Below are positions 12,792-19,252 of a stretch of 20,524 nt of DNA, piece after piece; within the stretch, counting starts at the first letter, position 1, and every line of letters starts with the position of its first letter. The DNA is taken from positions 1 through 20,524 of IMG/VR virus record IMGVR_UViG_3300025010_001835; one strand, written 5' to 3'. Source of the stretch: a virus. The notes under the pieces were generated by a model. The model had not been told where the DNA came from. It saw nothing but the letters and a program-made list of their open reading frames with translations, and made no database searches. A program made the translations under genes and the position numbers.

Positions 12792-14255
12792 AAACAAGTA
12801 TGCAATTATAAAAGAAATTACAATTAGTATTGCTGCCGGATGAAACTTGTTAGGCTTAAACGTCTCTGAAGAAACACTCATCGACGGCGTGAACTTTCCG
12901 GTTGGAGTAACGCAGGTTATTTTAATCTGGTCTGCTGAAACATTACCAGGGACATGTAATGAATCTCCAATATGAATAAATTCTCCATCCCATATCGAAG
13001 TTTCAGTAAATACTATTCCATGTATGGTTTTTTCTCCGATCATGAGAGTATGGGTTTCACGTTCTCCATTGATGTCATACACTACCTCAGAAACACCGTT
13101 TAAAGCTGTTTTAGGGATGTAAATTATTGTTGTTGTATTGTTCCCTAACGTGTAATAGGTAATTGTCCCATGTGCCTTTAGAGAGCTTTCATCCATGTGC
13201 TCCGGGAGAACGACGGTGGTATTGGCTCCGACCTGTGTATATGCATCGACGTTTAAAAAATCAAATATCGAATCAAACACTTCCTCGCTATCCTCAATAC
13301 TCGGCTGATTATCCCACGAAACAGGCTCCCCGTCAATCTCAACAGGCGCGGCATCCAAAAATTCATTGTCATGAATATAAATGTTATCCGATGGCTTCTG
13401 CCCTGCTGCATCAAGCCAGATCGCCCTAAGCCCAGGATCAGCGAACGTATTAAACCGAACTTCAATGTTTGAAGTGTGCCACTTGGATTTCACACCGTTA
13501 TAACCTTTTGAAGCTCCTGCATCTCCGATCTGTAAACCGCTATGACCATTTTTGTAAAACCCGTAACTGTCACCTTCGTATGAGTAGAATAGGTTATTCT
13601 CGATTAGGCAGTCTTGGCAGTTATCCAAGCGAGCACAATCGGATGTAATACCGGCAATTTTATTATTTTGAATGAGTCCGTTCTTGACAACTGAATAATA
13701 AATCCCTTCATGTTGACAATTGGAAATTACATTATCATGACAGGATACACCATCTGCAAATCTCACATAAACAGCATCAGAGAATGAGTTATAGAATTTC
13801 ATATCGCATATTTCGATATTCTCAACAAAATTATTTGATGATCCATAAATCTGAATAAGTTTCTCACAGTCATGAGCGGTATCCGATCTCGATTGATGAT
13901 ATTTCTGAGGGAGATTTCCGATATTTCCATCAATCTGAAATCCTGAAATCTCAATATTACTGACTCCACTGCCGGTTATTACTCCCGTGGAACCTGTGAA
14001 CCATTGTGAAGAGCCGGGCCATACTCTTATTATTGCGCCTGGATCACCGCTCAGGACTCTATCAGATTTCAAATAGATGGGTGCATCGACTTCATAGACG
14101 CCAGGCTCTAAGTAAACGTTTCCATCTTTTAAAGCATCATTAATTTGTTTTTGGTTAGAGTGCCCGGAATCAGGACTTAATGTCGTGCCCGCTTGTGCGA
14201 GTGAAACTGAATAATATAAAAGTAACAAGATTAAAAGTATTTTCTTAATGTGCAT
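12762..14255 (-). CDS. Secreted, membrane-anchored parallel beta-helix protein (disaggregatase-related)
   Basis: A 497-residue surface protein. A signal peptide covers residues 1-22. Residues about 45-315 form a right-handed parallel beta-helix of the pectate-lyase/NosD class, with many turn repeats containing Asn and Asp such as NIEISGFQIDGN, NCQHEGIYYSV and RLDNCQDCLIENNLFYS. A beta-rich domain follows (about 340-465), then a membrane helix (472-491) and a short basic tail. The helix region closely resembles, as I recall it, Methanosarcina disaggregatase-related cell-surface proteins, which act on or bind the methanochondroitin matrix. TATATATT about 25 bases before the ATG indicates a leaderless mRNA. 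Enzyme activity cannot be judged; it may instead be an adhesin or receptor-binding protein. Confidence 0.85.
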   Translation of the reverse strand: MHIKKILLILLLLYYSVSLAQAGTTLSPDSGHSNQKQINDALKDGNVYLEPGVYEVDAPIYLKSDRVLSGDPGAIIRVWPGSSQWFTGSTGVITGSGVSNIEISGFQIDGNIGNLPQKYHQSRSDTAHDCEKLIQIYGSSNNFVENIEICDMKFYNSFSDAVYVRFADGVSCHDNVISNCQHEGIYYSVVKNGLIQNNKIAGITSDCARLDNCQDCLIENNLFYSYEGDSYGFYKNGHSGLQIGDAGASKGYNGVKSKWHTSNIEVRFNTFADPGLRAIWLDAAGQKPSDNIYIHDNEFLDAAPVEIDGEPVSWDNQPSIEDSEEVFDSIFDFLNVDAYTQVGANTTVVLPEHMDESSLKAHGTITYYTLGNNTTTIIYIPKTALNGVSEVVYDINGERETHTLMIGEKTIHGIVFTETSIWDGEFIHIGDSLHVPGNVSADQIKITCVTPTGKFTPSMSVSSETFKPNKFHPAAILIVISFIIAYLFFRLSVKHLA

Positions 14256-14272
14256 AAGTGTTAAACGTTTCC

Positions 14273-14284
14273 AAAATATATAAC
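14273..14284 (-). promoter_or_regulatory. TATA box of the beta-helix gene
   Basis: GTTATATATTTT on the minus strand is centred about 24 bases before ATG 14255. No ribosome binding site precedes the ATG, so a leaderless transcript is expected. Confidence 0.6.
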
Positions 14285-14290
14285 TCTTTT

Positions 14291-14317
14291 TCCCACTTTT
14301 ATATAAATGAAGTGGGA
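14291..14317. promoter_or_regulatory. Inverted repeat between divergent promoters, candidate operator
   Basis: TCCCACTT (14291-14298) and AAGTGGGA (14310-14317) are a perfect 8-bp inverted repeat with an 11-base A/T spacer, so the half-sites are 19 bases centre to centre, on nearly the same DNA face. The repeat lies between the two TATA boxes (14273-14284 minus, 14321-14328 plus) and its right arm touches the plus-strand box. A dimeric repressor here could control both directions. Confidence 0.6.
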
Positions 14318-14320
14318 AGC

Positions 14321-14328
14321 TTTAAATA
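14321..14328 (+). promoter_or_regulatory. TATA box of the plus-strand accessory operon
   Basis: TTTAAATA is centred about 27 bases before ATG 14352, fitting a leaderless first gene. It also rules out ATG 14307 as start, since that codon lies upstream of the box. Confidence 0.62.
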
Positions 14329-14351
14329 GTTACATTGCATATCAATACACA

Positions 14352-14522
14352 ATGCCTAAATTGATTTTTAACTCAGGTGAGATTGTAAATCATCTAAAAA
14401 TTGACAGAGAATTGAAACCGGATGAAATTCATAAAGGGAGGTTAGCTTTAGGTGTTAATTTTTTGAAAGATTTTGATACCACAAAAGAAGTTATTGAGGT
14501 TATTAGGAGGAAGAAATCATGA
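14352..14522 (+). CDS. Small hypothetical protein, 56 aa
   Basis: First gene of the plus-strand accessory run. The protein starts MPKLIFNSGEIVNHLKID and is basic at its end (VIRRKKS). No family recognised. A longer open frame begins at 14307, but the TATA box at 14321-14328 places the transcript start near 14352. It is placed across a palindromic operator from the beta-helix gene, so a regulator role is possible. It overlaps the next gene by four bases. Confidence 0.65.
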   Translation: MPKLIFNSGEIVNHLKIDRELKPDEIHKGRLALGVNFLKDFDTTKEVIEVIRRKKS

Positions 14523-14818
14523 CCGACAGATACAAAAAACTTAAACTGGTTCAAGAAATGACTCCTGCCGAAATGAAATCCGCGAAGGAGACACAATTTG
14601 ATTTTGATGAGGACGCACTTGGTGCGTTTGTACCGTTGGATAATACATGGTACACTGAAATCCCACAAAATTGTAAATTGGACACTTTCCCGGTATCGTT
14701 TAGAAGTGAAAATTATAGAGCTGATGCTGTATGTGATGGGTACATAGACGAAAAACGCGAAGTATACATTTCAGAGACAGAGTTAGATGCGGGAATCTGT
14801 ATAGAATGGCCTATTTGA
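14519..14818 (+). CDS. Hypothetical protein, 99 aa
   Basis: An acidic soluble protein with a helical first third (TPAEMKSAKETQFDFDEDAL) and a beta-rich remainder ending CIEWPI. No family recognised. AGGAGGAAG lies seven bases before the ATG, and an ATGA overlap links it to the gene before. Confidence 0.72.
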   Translation: MTDRYKKLKLVQEMTPAEMKSAKETQFDFDEDALGAFVPLDNTWYTEIPQNCKLDTFPVSFRSENYRADAVCDGYIDEKREVYISETELDAGICIEWPI

Positions 14819-14834
14819 AAATGGAGTGAAAACA

Positions 14835-15029
14835 ATGACTAAACGTGAAGATCTTATAAATGAACTATTAGAGGAAAATTACGACATCGTTGATATTGTG
14901 AATGTCATATGGGAACGAGATAACACAAGCGATTTAGAATTATGTGAAGCACTTGTCGGAATTATGACAGATAAAGAAGTTGAAAAGGTATTAGCAGAAA
15001 TTGAAGAAAATAGAGAAGAAGAGGATTAA
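14835..15029 (+). CDS. Small acidic helical protein, 64 aa
   Basis: Very acidic, all-helical protein (DLINELLEENYDIVDIVNVI, later EVEKVLAEIEENREEED). The open frame begins at GTG 14826, but TGGAGTGA is best spaced for ATG 14835, so this start is used. No family recognised; an acidic protein of this size could be a DNA mimic or inhibitor, which is speculation. Confidence 0.68.
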   Translation: MTKREDLINELLEENYDIVDIVNVIWERDNTSDLELCEALVGIMTDKEVEKVLAEIEENREEED

Positions 15030-15033
15030 AAAA

Positions 15034-15612
15034 ATGAACCTGAAACATATCATAACTGTACTCATTCTCTCATTTTTTGTATGCTCAGCGGCATCAGCAG
15101 AAACAGCAAACAAAGACCTGCCCACAAAAGGAGAACTGACCGATTTCACAGAAAGTATTTCATTCATGTATGATTTCACAGCATCCGCCTCGGCTCACTC
15201 AGAAGAAGAACACCCTACATGGAAATGGGATCTCTGGACATATGAAGACGGAAACAAATCAAAAAACGTGATCAGTTTTTATTATACAGATCCTGAATCA
15301 CAAAAAGGATACGGAAGCATCTATTATGATGAAAACGGGGAGATAGTAAAAAGCATGTGTGGCGTAAATTATGAGCTATATGAGAGTTATCGCGGAAAAG
15401 AACCAGTCGAAGAAGAGAAAATAATTGAAGATACATCTGAAAGAGAGACAATCGAAGAAGAAATCGAAGAAGAAGTAAAACAGGAAGATGAACTGGAAGA
15501 AGACGAAACCATAATTAAAATTGAATATACAAAAAATGACCTGAAAAAAATGGATAATAAGGAAAGATGGGGATTGATTAAGGATATATATCATGCATTA
15601 TTCGGAGAGTAA
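15034..15612 (+). CDS. Secreted Glu-rich protein, 192 aa
   Basis: A signal peptide covers residues 1-22 (cleavage after SASA). Residues about 30-120 form a beta-rich domain with aromatic strands (FMYDFTASAS, WKWDLWTYEDG, GYGSIYYDENGEIV). Residues 123-159 are a low-complexity Glu-rich stretch, followed by a basic helical end (170-192). I see no membrane anchor. GAGGATT precedes ATG 15034, and the longer TTG-15001 frame would add a charged stretch before the signal peptide, so 15034 is chosen. It may be an exported or virion-associated protein; the other large exported proteins (beta-helix, VirB2/VirB6-like) are on the opposite strand nearby. Confidence 0.72.
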   Translation: MNLKHIITVLILSFFVCSAASAETANKDLPTKGELTDFTESISFMYDFTASASAHSEEEHPTWKWDLWTYEDGNKSKNVISFYYTDPESQKGYGSIYYDENGEIVKSMCGVNYELYESYRGKEPVEEEKIIEDTSERETIEEEIEEEVKQEDELEEDETIIKIEYTKNDLKKMDNKERWGLIKDIYHALFGE

Positions 15613-15654
15613 TTCTCTGAATAACTTTCTTTCTCGGGTATTTCACCGGGAAAG
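15600..15654 (+). terminator. Two hairpins after the Glu-rich protein gene
   Basis: Arms ATTCGGAG (15600-15607) and CTCTGAAT (15615-15622) pair over eight bases with one G-T pair across the stop codon, followed by the pyrimidine stretch CTTTCTTTCT. A second stem pairs 15629-15637 with 15646-15654 (one wobble, 8-base loop). Termination or processing here is plausible; the T runs are short. Confidence 0.4.
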
Positions 15655-15693
15655 GATACACATTTGAGATGTTGAATTTTATATGAGGTATCC

Positions 15694-15936
15694 ATGCCTA
15701 ATCCAAATCCAACATTAGAAAAAATACATTTTCTCATGTACCCGGAAGACGAGAAAGAAGTACTCCGCTTAAGAACACAAAAAAAGCCTCTGTTATGCCA
15801 TCCCCCGTTTCGAGCTTGCCATAATTGGAGCAAGAGCAAGAATGGAATCTCTTACTGCCTGAAATGTGGAAAAGTTGATTTTTATGTCGGACTCACGGGA
15901 ATGTTAAGGTATCATAAAGAGAAGGAGGAAATATGA
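15694..15936 (+). CDS. Zinc-ribbon-like hypothetical protein, 80 aa
   Basis: Cys35, Cys42, Cys55 and Cys58 (LLCHPPFRACHNW, then YCLKCGK) form a probable zinc site in the second half. The N-terminal half is charged and helical. TATGAGG lies before ATG 15694. The last four bases overlap the next gene (ATGA). No family recognised. Confidence 0.7.
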   Translation: MPNPNPTLEKIHFLMYPEDEKEVLRLRTQKKPLLCHPPFRACHNWSKSKNGISYCLKCGKVDFYVGLTGMLRYHKEKEEI

Positions 15937-16394
15937 CTGACGATCTTTACAAAAAAATGGTTCTAGCCTTACCGGGAGACTTCTTCAAAGACTGGCAATG
16001 GCACATAGGAGATAAAGCACTCTGCTTAGATTCTTTATCAAGAGGCGAAGTCATCCTTATGGAGGGTATATGTCACGGGTTGGTAAAAGTCGCATGGGTA
16101 GACAGGATCTTTCTTGAAACAGAACAAGAATGTATTGATAGATTGAGACCGGTTCCATCACAGAAACAGCTTCAATCTATAATTAAACAACATTGGCTCA
16201 AATCCGACGATACAGTAAAAGATTATGACGTTTTGGTCTTTTTTCAAGATTGGTTTAGAGTGCGTTATGGATCTAGTTATACATATGGTCTCAGATATAA
16301 AGAAATTGAAAATGAATCTATTGATTGTATATGGTTAAGATACACAATGCATGTGATTTATAATAAAAATTGGAACGGGGAAGCGTGGATATAA
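15933..16394 (+). CDS. Phage-type hypothetical protein, 153 aa
   Basis: The protein begins DLYKKMVLALPGDFFKDW and has a WHIGDKALCLDS stretch followed by a segment around RPVPSQKQLQSIIKQHW. This arrangement, with a Pro-x-x-x-Gln-Leu-Gln core, occurs in many prophage proteins of unknown function in my memory. The second half is rich in Tyr and Trp and looks mixed alpha/beta. GAAGGAGG lies before the ATG. Function unknown. Confidence 0.72.
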   Translation: MTDDLYKKMVLALPGDFFKDWQWHIGDKALCLDSLSRGEVILMEGICHGLVKVAWVDRIFLETEQECIDRLRPVPSQKQLQSIIKQHWLKSDDTVKDYDVLVFFQDWFRVRYGSSYTYGLRYKEIENESIDCIWLRYTMHVIYNKNWNGEAWI

Positions 16395-16501
16395 TGAGAG
16401 AAATATGCAAACTCTGTATCCTGAGAAGTCGGTGCAAGCCGATTTATGATAAGGGATGGGTAGTGTATCGGTATAGAAAATGTGCAGCGTGTCAAAGGTA
16501 A
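16394..16501 (+). CDS. Zinc-finger mini-protein, 35 aa
   Basis: A 35-residue protein with CKLC near the N-terminus, Cys14, and CAAC near the end, spaced by a basic Tyr/Arg-rich stretch (YRYRK): a compact zinc knuckle. The ATG overlaps the stop of the previous gene (TAATGA). No independent binding site is obvious beyond GAAGCG, so expression would depend on coupling. The next 95 bases hold a small hairpin, GGCTC (16505-16509) with GAGCC (16516-16520), and no clear gene. Confidence 0.55.
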   Translation: MREICKLCILRSRCKPIYDKGWVVYRYRKCAACQR

Positions 16502-16596
16502 GCAGGCTCAATATAGAGCCGCCTGGATGGCTTGGTTTAAGTTACAGTGCATTTGAAAAAAGATTTGAGCCTTGGTATTAATTTGGAGGATAAAAC

Positions 16597-16764
16597 ATGA
16601 ACGTAAAAGAACTAATCGAGAATCTAAAAGAGTATGATCCTAACCTTGAAGTCGTGGCAACAACCTACCGAGGAGAAGCTGAAATTGATGAAATCTATCG
16701 AGCACACGGCGTAGTAGTGCTGAATACAAAATGGTATGAGTTGCCTGTGCCTGATCGAGAGTGA
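16597..16764 (+). CDS. Small phage-type protein, 55 aa
   Basis: The N-terminus MNVKELIENLKEYDPNLEV matches a short protein type found widely in phages and prophages, whose role is unknown. The rest (EIDEIYRAHGVVVLNTKW) fits a small beta sheet. GGAGG lies eight bases before the ATG. Confidence 0.75.
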   Translation: MNVKELIENLKEYDPNLEVVATTYRGEAEIDEIYRAHGVVVLNTKWYELPVPDRE

Positions 16765-16769
16765 AAAGC

Positions 16770-17225
16770 ATGTTCCCAAAACTAACCGATCGAGAACGAA
16801 AGAAACAAACGCTCGGTACTTTCGACAACCCTCCAAAGTTATGTCCTGATGATTGTGAACATCTTAGTATCACGGAAGCAGAACAGAACAGAATGAAAGA
16901 CAAGCCTGATCATATATGCAGGAAGTATAACGTGAGAATAATACATGGTCCGTTTCATCCTAAAATAATGAAGTGTGATGTCTGCATATCAGATGAAATC
17001 ATGCTAAATACTCGTATGAATAGACTTCAGTCGAGGCACAAACGATATCTGAACAAAATAGCAGAACTTGAATTATTGCCGCCAACACGCGCAAGAATAA
17101 AACATCTTAGAACATTTAAAGAAAAGAAGTTTAAAGCGTTTCATAAGTTCCGTTTTGCAGTCCAAGGGGCTGTAATAGAGGGGTATCAATCCGACTGGCA
17201 GAGTGGGATATGGTATCAAAGATGA
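16770..17225 (+). CDS. Zinc-binding phage-type protein, 151 aa
   Basis: The N-terminal half carries a dense Cys/His set: Cys25, Cys29, His31, His48, Cys50, His59, His63, Cys69, Cys72 (LCPDDCEHLS, HICRKYNVRIIHG, FHPKIMKCDVC). This CPxxCxHL...HxCxxY...H...HP...C layout is one I know from small phage-encoded proteins of unknown role; it can bind up to two zinc ions. The C-terminal half is basic and helical (RLQSRHKRYLNKIAEL and on), suggesting nucleic-acid contact. An in-frame GTG at 16761 overlaps the previous stop; GAGAGTG favours ATG 16770. Confidence 0.72.
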   Translation: MFPKLTDRERKKQTLGTFDNPPKLCPDDCEHLSITEAEQNRMKDKPDHICRKYNVRIIHGPFHPKIMKCDVCISDEIMLNTRMNRLQSRHKRYLNKIAELELLPPTRARIKHLRTFKEKKFKAFHKFRFAVQGAVIEGYQSDWQSGIWYQR

Positions 17226-17308
17226 GTCAAAGACGTGAAAGAGAGATGCCATTGTATCAAGAGTGGCTTGAAAAAATAAGAGAGGTGCTTAAGAACTATG
17301 GCAGATGA
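17222..17308 (+). CDS. Micro-protein, 28 aa
   Basis: A 28-residue basic helix (MSQRREREMPLYQEWLEK, then IREVLKNYGR). Its start overlaps the previous stop (ATGA), and its end overlaps the next gene by 11 bases. The C-terminal KIREVLKNYGR closely matches the end of the 18156 gene (KIREAIKKHVR), part of a duplicated gene junction. It may serve mainly to couple translation. Confidence 0.5.
   Translation: MSQRREREMPLYQEWLEKIREVLKNYGR
17273..17300 (+). repeat. Gene-junction leader repeat, copy A
   Basis: A 28-base element with core AATAAGAGAGGTGCTTAAGA ends at the start codon of the 17298 gene. Copies at 18131-18158 and 18366-18393 each match it at 24 of 28 positions by eye. It includes the ribosome binding site and encodes the C-terminus of the gene before. 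Confidence 0.65.
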
Positions 17309-17543
17309 ACCAATAAATTATGAAATTAAAATCAGAGAACGAATAAAAGCATATGAACAGTGCCTGGATGACCTGGAAAACAAACAGCACGAGTTAACCC
17401 CGGATGAAATTATTTTAAAATATGGAATAGGGGACACCGAGGATCACTGGTATTTATGCGAATCGATATATAACACACTGGATGAATTGTGTGGACTTCT
17501 TGGGGAAAAATGGGAGGGGAAACGAGAGAATTATTGTATGTGA
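17298..17543 (+). CDS. Hypothetical protein, 81 aa
   Basis: An acidic, helical protein with a coiled-coil-like first half (RERIKAYEQCLDDLENKQHE) and Cys at 22, 54, 65 and 80, not in a clear zinc pattern. GAGAGGTG lies twelve bases before the ATG within a leader repeated twice more downstream. No family recognised. Confidence 0.7.
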   Translation: MADEPINYEIKIRERIKAYEQCLDDLENKQHELTPDEIILKYGIGDTEDHWYLCESIYNTLDELCGLLGEKWEGKRENYCM

Positions 17544-17549
17544 GGGAAT

Positions 17550-18137
17550 ATGCCAGATGAAACTAAAGTCGTCTTTGATGATGTACAGATTGGAACATGT
17601 GAGGATGTCCACTTTGAAGAAAGAAGAGCACACGGCGACGTTGAAAACTTAATCTCTCCCGAATCAATACAAGCGCTTCAGAACGCGTTCCTTACAATAC
17701 AGAACGCTTTAAAATCATTCAGTGAAGCAGTTAACGAGGCTCTTGTAAATGCAGAAAATGAAAATCATGAAACTGTAACTAAACTCATTGAAGCATATCA
17801 AACCGCACGCGAAGTTAAAAAACGTGAATATGATCCTGAAATAATAGAGCTCTCACAGACTACAATCTACCGTTATGATGACTGTGAGCTAGTGAAATAT
17901 GTTTTTGGGGATGCTGTAAAGATATATTTAGATCTGTTTGCAATGCATGGTTTTACAAGCGGTGACATTCTAAGATACTGCACTGAAGTATTAATGGAAC
18001 GCGATATGAAGAAAATGGAAGGATTCTCAGAAGAACTAAAAGATACAAATAAGAAACTTGAAACAAACGGATTGGATAAAAAACGTAATGCTGAAAAGAA
18101 ACTCCCCATGCACTTAATAAAAGGATGGAGACAATAA
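17550..18137 (+). CDS. Helical coiled-coil protein, 195 aa
   Basis: The protein is almost all helical, with amphipathic repeats around residues 36-90 (LQNAFLTIQNALKSFSEAVN) and a charged end (150-195). A central segment (IYRYDDCELVKYVFGDAVKI, ending CTEVLMERDM) may be a compact helical domain. GTGAGGGA lies before the ATG. No family recognised. It is the largest soluble protein of the accessory run and could be structural or regulatory. Confidence 0.7.
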   Translation: MPDETKVVFDDVQIGTCEDVHFEERRAHGDVENLISPESIQALQNAFLTIQNALKSFSEAVNEALVNAENENHETVTKLIEAYQTAREVKKREYDPEIIELSQTTIYRYDDCELVKYVFGDAVKIYLDLFAMHGFTSGDILRYCTEVLMERDMKKMEGFSEELKDTNKKLETNGLDKKRNAEKKLPMHLIKGWRQ

Positions 18138-18158
18138 GAGATGTGCTTAAGAAACATG
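18131..18158 (+). repeat. Gene-junction leader repeat, copy B
   Basis: Core AATAAGAGATGTGCTTAAGA ends at ATG 18156. Here the preceding gene stops at 18137, so the part coding for the KIREVLKK-like tail is out of frame, and the binding site GAGAGG has become GAGATG. Confidence 0.6.
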
Positions 18159-18401
18159 GAACACTCTTTAAAAGTCGGTGACGAAATAGGGATTAGATAT
18201 GATGGAATTGCAGGTTTTGGAATATATAGACTAGGAAAAATTTTAGAAATCAAAGACAATGATCTTATCATAACTGATTTTGCATCTTTCTATAAAGGGA
18301 GAAAAATAATGGGGGTACGTGGAGAACATATGTTATCTTTAGTTCCCGCAGTCGAAGCAAAAGAAAAAATAAGAGAGGCGATTAAGAAACATGTCAGATG
18401 A
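18156..18401 (+). CDS. Hypothetical beta-barrel-like protein, 81 aa
   Basis: The protein reads as short beta strands (LKVGDEIGIRYDGIAGFGIY, KILEIKDNDLIITDF) like a small SH3 or KOW-type barrel, then a helical tail (KEKIREAIKKHVR). No family recognised. The open frame begins at ATG 18141, but the repeated leader places the start at ATG 18156. The end overlaps the next gene by 11 bases. Confidence 0.68.
   Translation: MEHSLKVGDEIGIRYDGIAGFGIYRLGKILEIKDNDLIITDFASFYKGRKIMGVRGEHMLSLVPAVEAKEKIREAIKKHVR
18366..18393 (+). repeat. Gene-junction leader repeat, copy C
   Basis: Core AATAAGAGAGGCGATTAAGA ends at ATG 18391. As in copy A, it encodes the last residues of the upstream gene (KIREAIKKHVR) and supplies the binding site for the next, with an identical 11-base gene overlap. 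Confidence 0.65.
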
Positions 18402-18672
18402 AAGAGAACACACTGATTCAGAAAAAGAACTATTCAAATTAAAAGATAAAGCAGACTCAGCCGGATATACTGAATTCAAGTTTGCAGACGGGTCCTATCT
18501 CTGTGAAATCACAAAAGTACATGATAGATATATGATCTCATTTTATAAAGGAATAGAAGAATGTGAACTTTTGAAAACTTTTAGAGTTAGTGAATTCCCG
18601 AATTCCGAATGGTGGCACGCTAAAGCGAATTCTGTTATATTGAGTAAGTCTTTGAGTACATTTGGATTGTGA
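18391..18672 (+). CDS. Hypothetical protein, 93 aa
   Basis: A charged N-terminal helix is followed by beta strands (YTEFKFADGSYLCEITKVHD, then RYMISFYKGIEECELLKTF). It may be a small beta-sheet domain. No family recognised. GAGAGG lies eleven bases before ATG 18391 in the repeated leader. Confidence 0.7.
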   Translation: MSDEREHTDSEKELFKLKDKADSAGYTEFKFADGSYLCEITKVHDRYMISFYKGIEECELLKTFRVSEFPNSEWWHAKANSVILSKSLSTFGL

Positions 18673-18678
18673 GGTTAA

Positions 18679-18864
18679 ATGATCACTCTAAAATTAATCC
18701 TCCTCTGTGCACCATTCCTTTTTCTGTATGCTTACTTTCTAGGACTCTTTTTTTCAAAAGTAAAAAAGGTTCATACCGGCTTTGTGGAATGGATTTGTGT
18801 TCTTTTCTATCTGAGGGTTGAGCTTGGAGTACATAGGATAAGAGTGTTATTCAATAATCTTTAA
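18679..18864 (+). CDS. Small membrane protein, 61 aa
   Basis: A hydrophobic N-terminal helix (residues 2-26, ITLKLILLCAPFLFLYAYFL) and a second weaker hydrophobic segment (about 34-46), ending basic. Two passes or one pass plus an amphipathic helix. TGAGGTTAA precedes the ATG. Last gene of the run begun at 14352; T-rich TTCTTTTTTT after the stop could terminate it. Confidence 0.65.
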   Translation: MITLKLILLCAPFLFLYAYFLGLFFSKVKKVHTGFVEWICVLFYLRVELGVHRIRVLFNNL

Positions 18865-18865
18865 T

Positions 18866-18875
18866 TCTTTTTTTA
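18866..18875 (+). terminator. T-rich tract after the accessory operon
   Basis: TTCTTTTTTT directly follows the TAA at 18862-18864 and is the kind of oligo-T stretch used for archaeal termination. No hairpin is seen before it. Confidence 0.45.
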
Positions 18876-18882
18876 ATAAGGA

Positions 18883-18898
18883 TGTGTACGTGTACACA
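18883..18898. promoter_or_regulatory. Perfect 16-base palindrome, candidate operator
   Basis: TGTGTAC (18883-18889) and GTACACA (18892-18898) form a perfect inverted repeat with a two-base centre. It lies about 60 bases upstream of the TATA box for the gene at 19015, an arrangement compatible with a binding site for a dimeric regulator. Confidence 0.5.
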
Positions 18899-18958
18899 CT
18901 AAAAGAACCAATTCATTTCTCATTCTCCTGTTTTTTACGCATTATCACAGTTAGTAAG

Positions 18959-18968
18959 TTATATATAC
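18959..18968 (+). promoter_or_regulatory. TATA box of the 19015 gene
   Basis: TTATATATAC predicts a start near 18988 and a leader of about 27 bases with AAAGGAGGG (19001-19009) as binding site. A short inverted repeat, TTTGTA with TACAAA (about 18980-18997), lies at the predicted start site. Confidence 0.6.
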
Positions 18969-19014
18969 TATTAGTACATTTGTATTATTGTACAAATTCT
19001 AAAGGAGGGCTACA

Positions 19015-19173
19015 ATGCCAAACGAATTTACAAAGGCTAACATCAAAAAGGATACTAAAAGAATACTCAATAAGATAGTAGCCGACGGGGAAAAGTTCGA
19101 GTACGAGGTATTAGAGGACTTACTCAGGGAAAAATATCCTAATTACTTTCCAGAAAAAGAAATAACAGCTTGA
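19015..19173 (+). CDS. Small RHH-like protein, 52 aa
   Basis: A 52-residue protein reading NEFTKANIKKDTKRILNKIV, then a helix FEYEVLEDLLREKYPNYF. A strand followed by two helices is the layout of ribbon-helix-helix regulators, which are dimers binding short palindromes; the fit is by shape only. A very strong binding site, AAAGGAGGG, precedes the ATG. It has its own promoter with two nearby palindromes, consistent with autoregulation or a copy-control role on a plasmid. Confidence 0.65.
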   Translation: MPNEFTKANIKKDTKRILNKIVADGEKFEYEVLEDLLREKYPNYFPEKEITA

Positions 19174-19252
19174 GAACAATAAGCATCAGGGATGTTACCA
19201 GCACCCCCGAAGCCGAACAATTAAGAACGCCATATTAGTATTATATCTTCAA

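Noticed and set aside
16505-16520. GGCTC/GAGCC hairpin as a riboswitch or sRNA
   Set aside because: Only a 5-bp stem with no further conserved structure in the 95-base gap; insufficient for an RNA call.
16482-16556. GTG-initiated 24-codon frame after the zinc-finger mini-protein
   Set aside because: Overlaps that gene in another frame, has no binding site, and is too short to judge.
17873-18271. 132-codon minus-strand frame
   Set aside because: Ser/Phe-rich shadow of the 17550 and 18156 genes, with no promoter or binding site.
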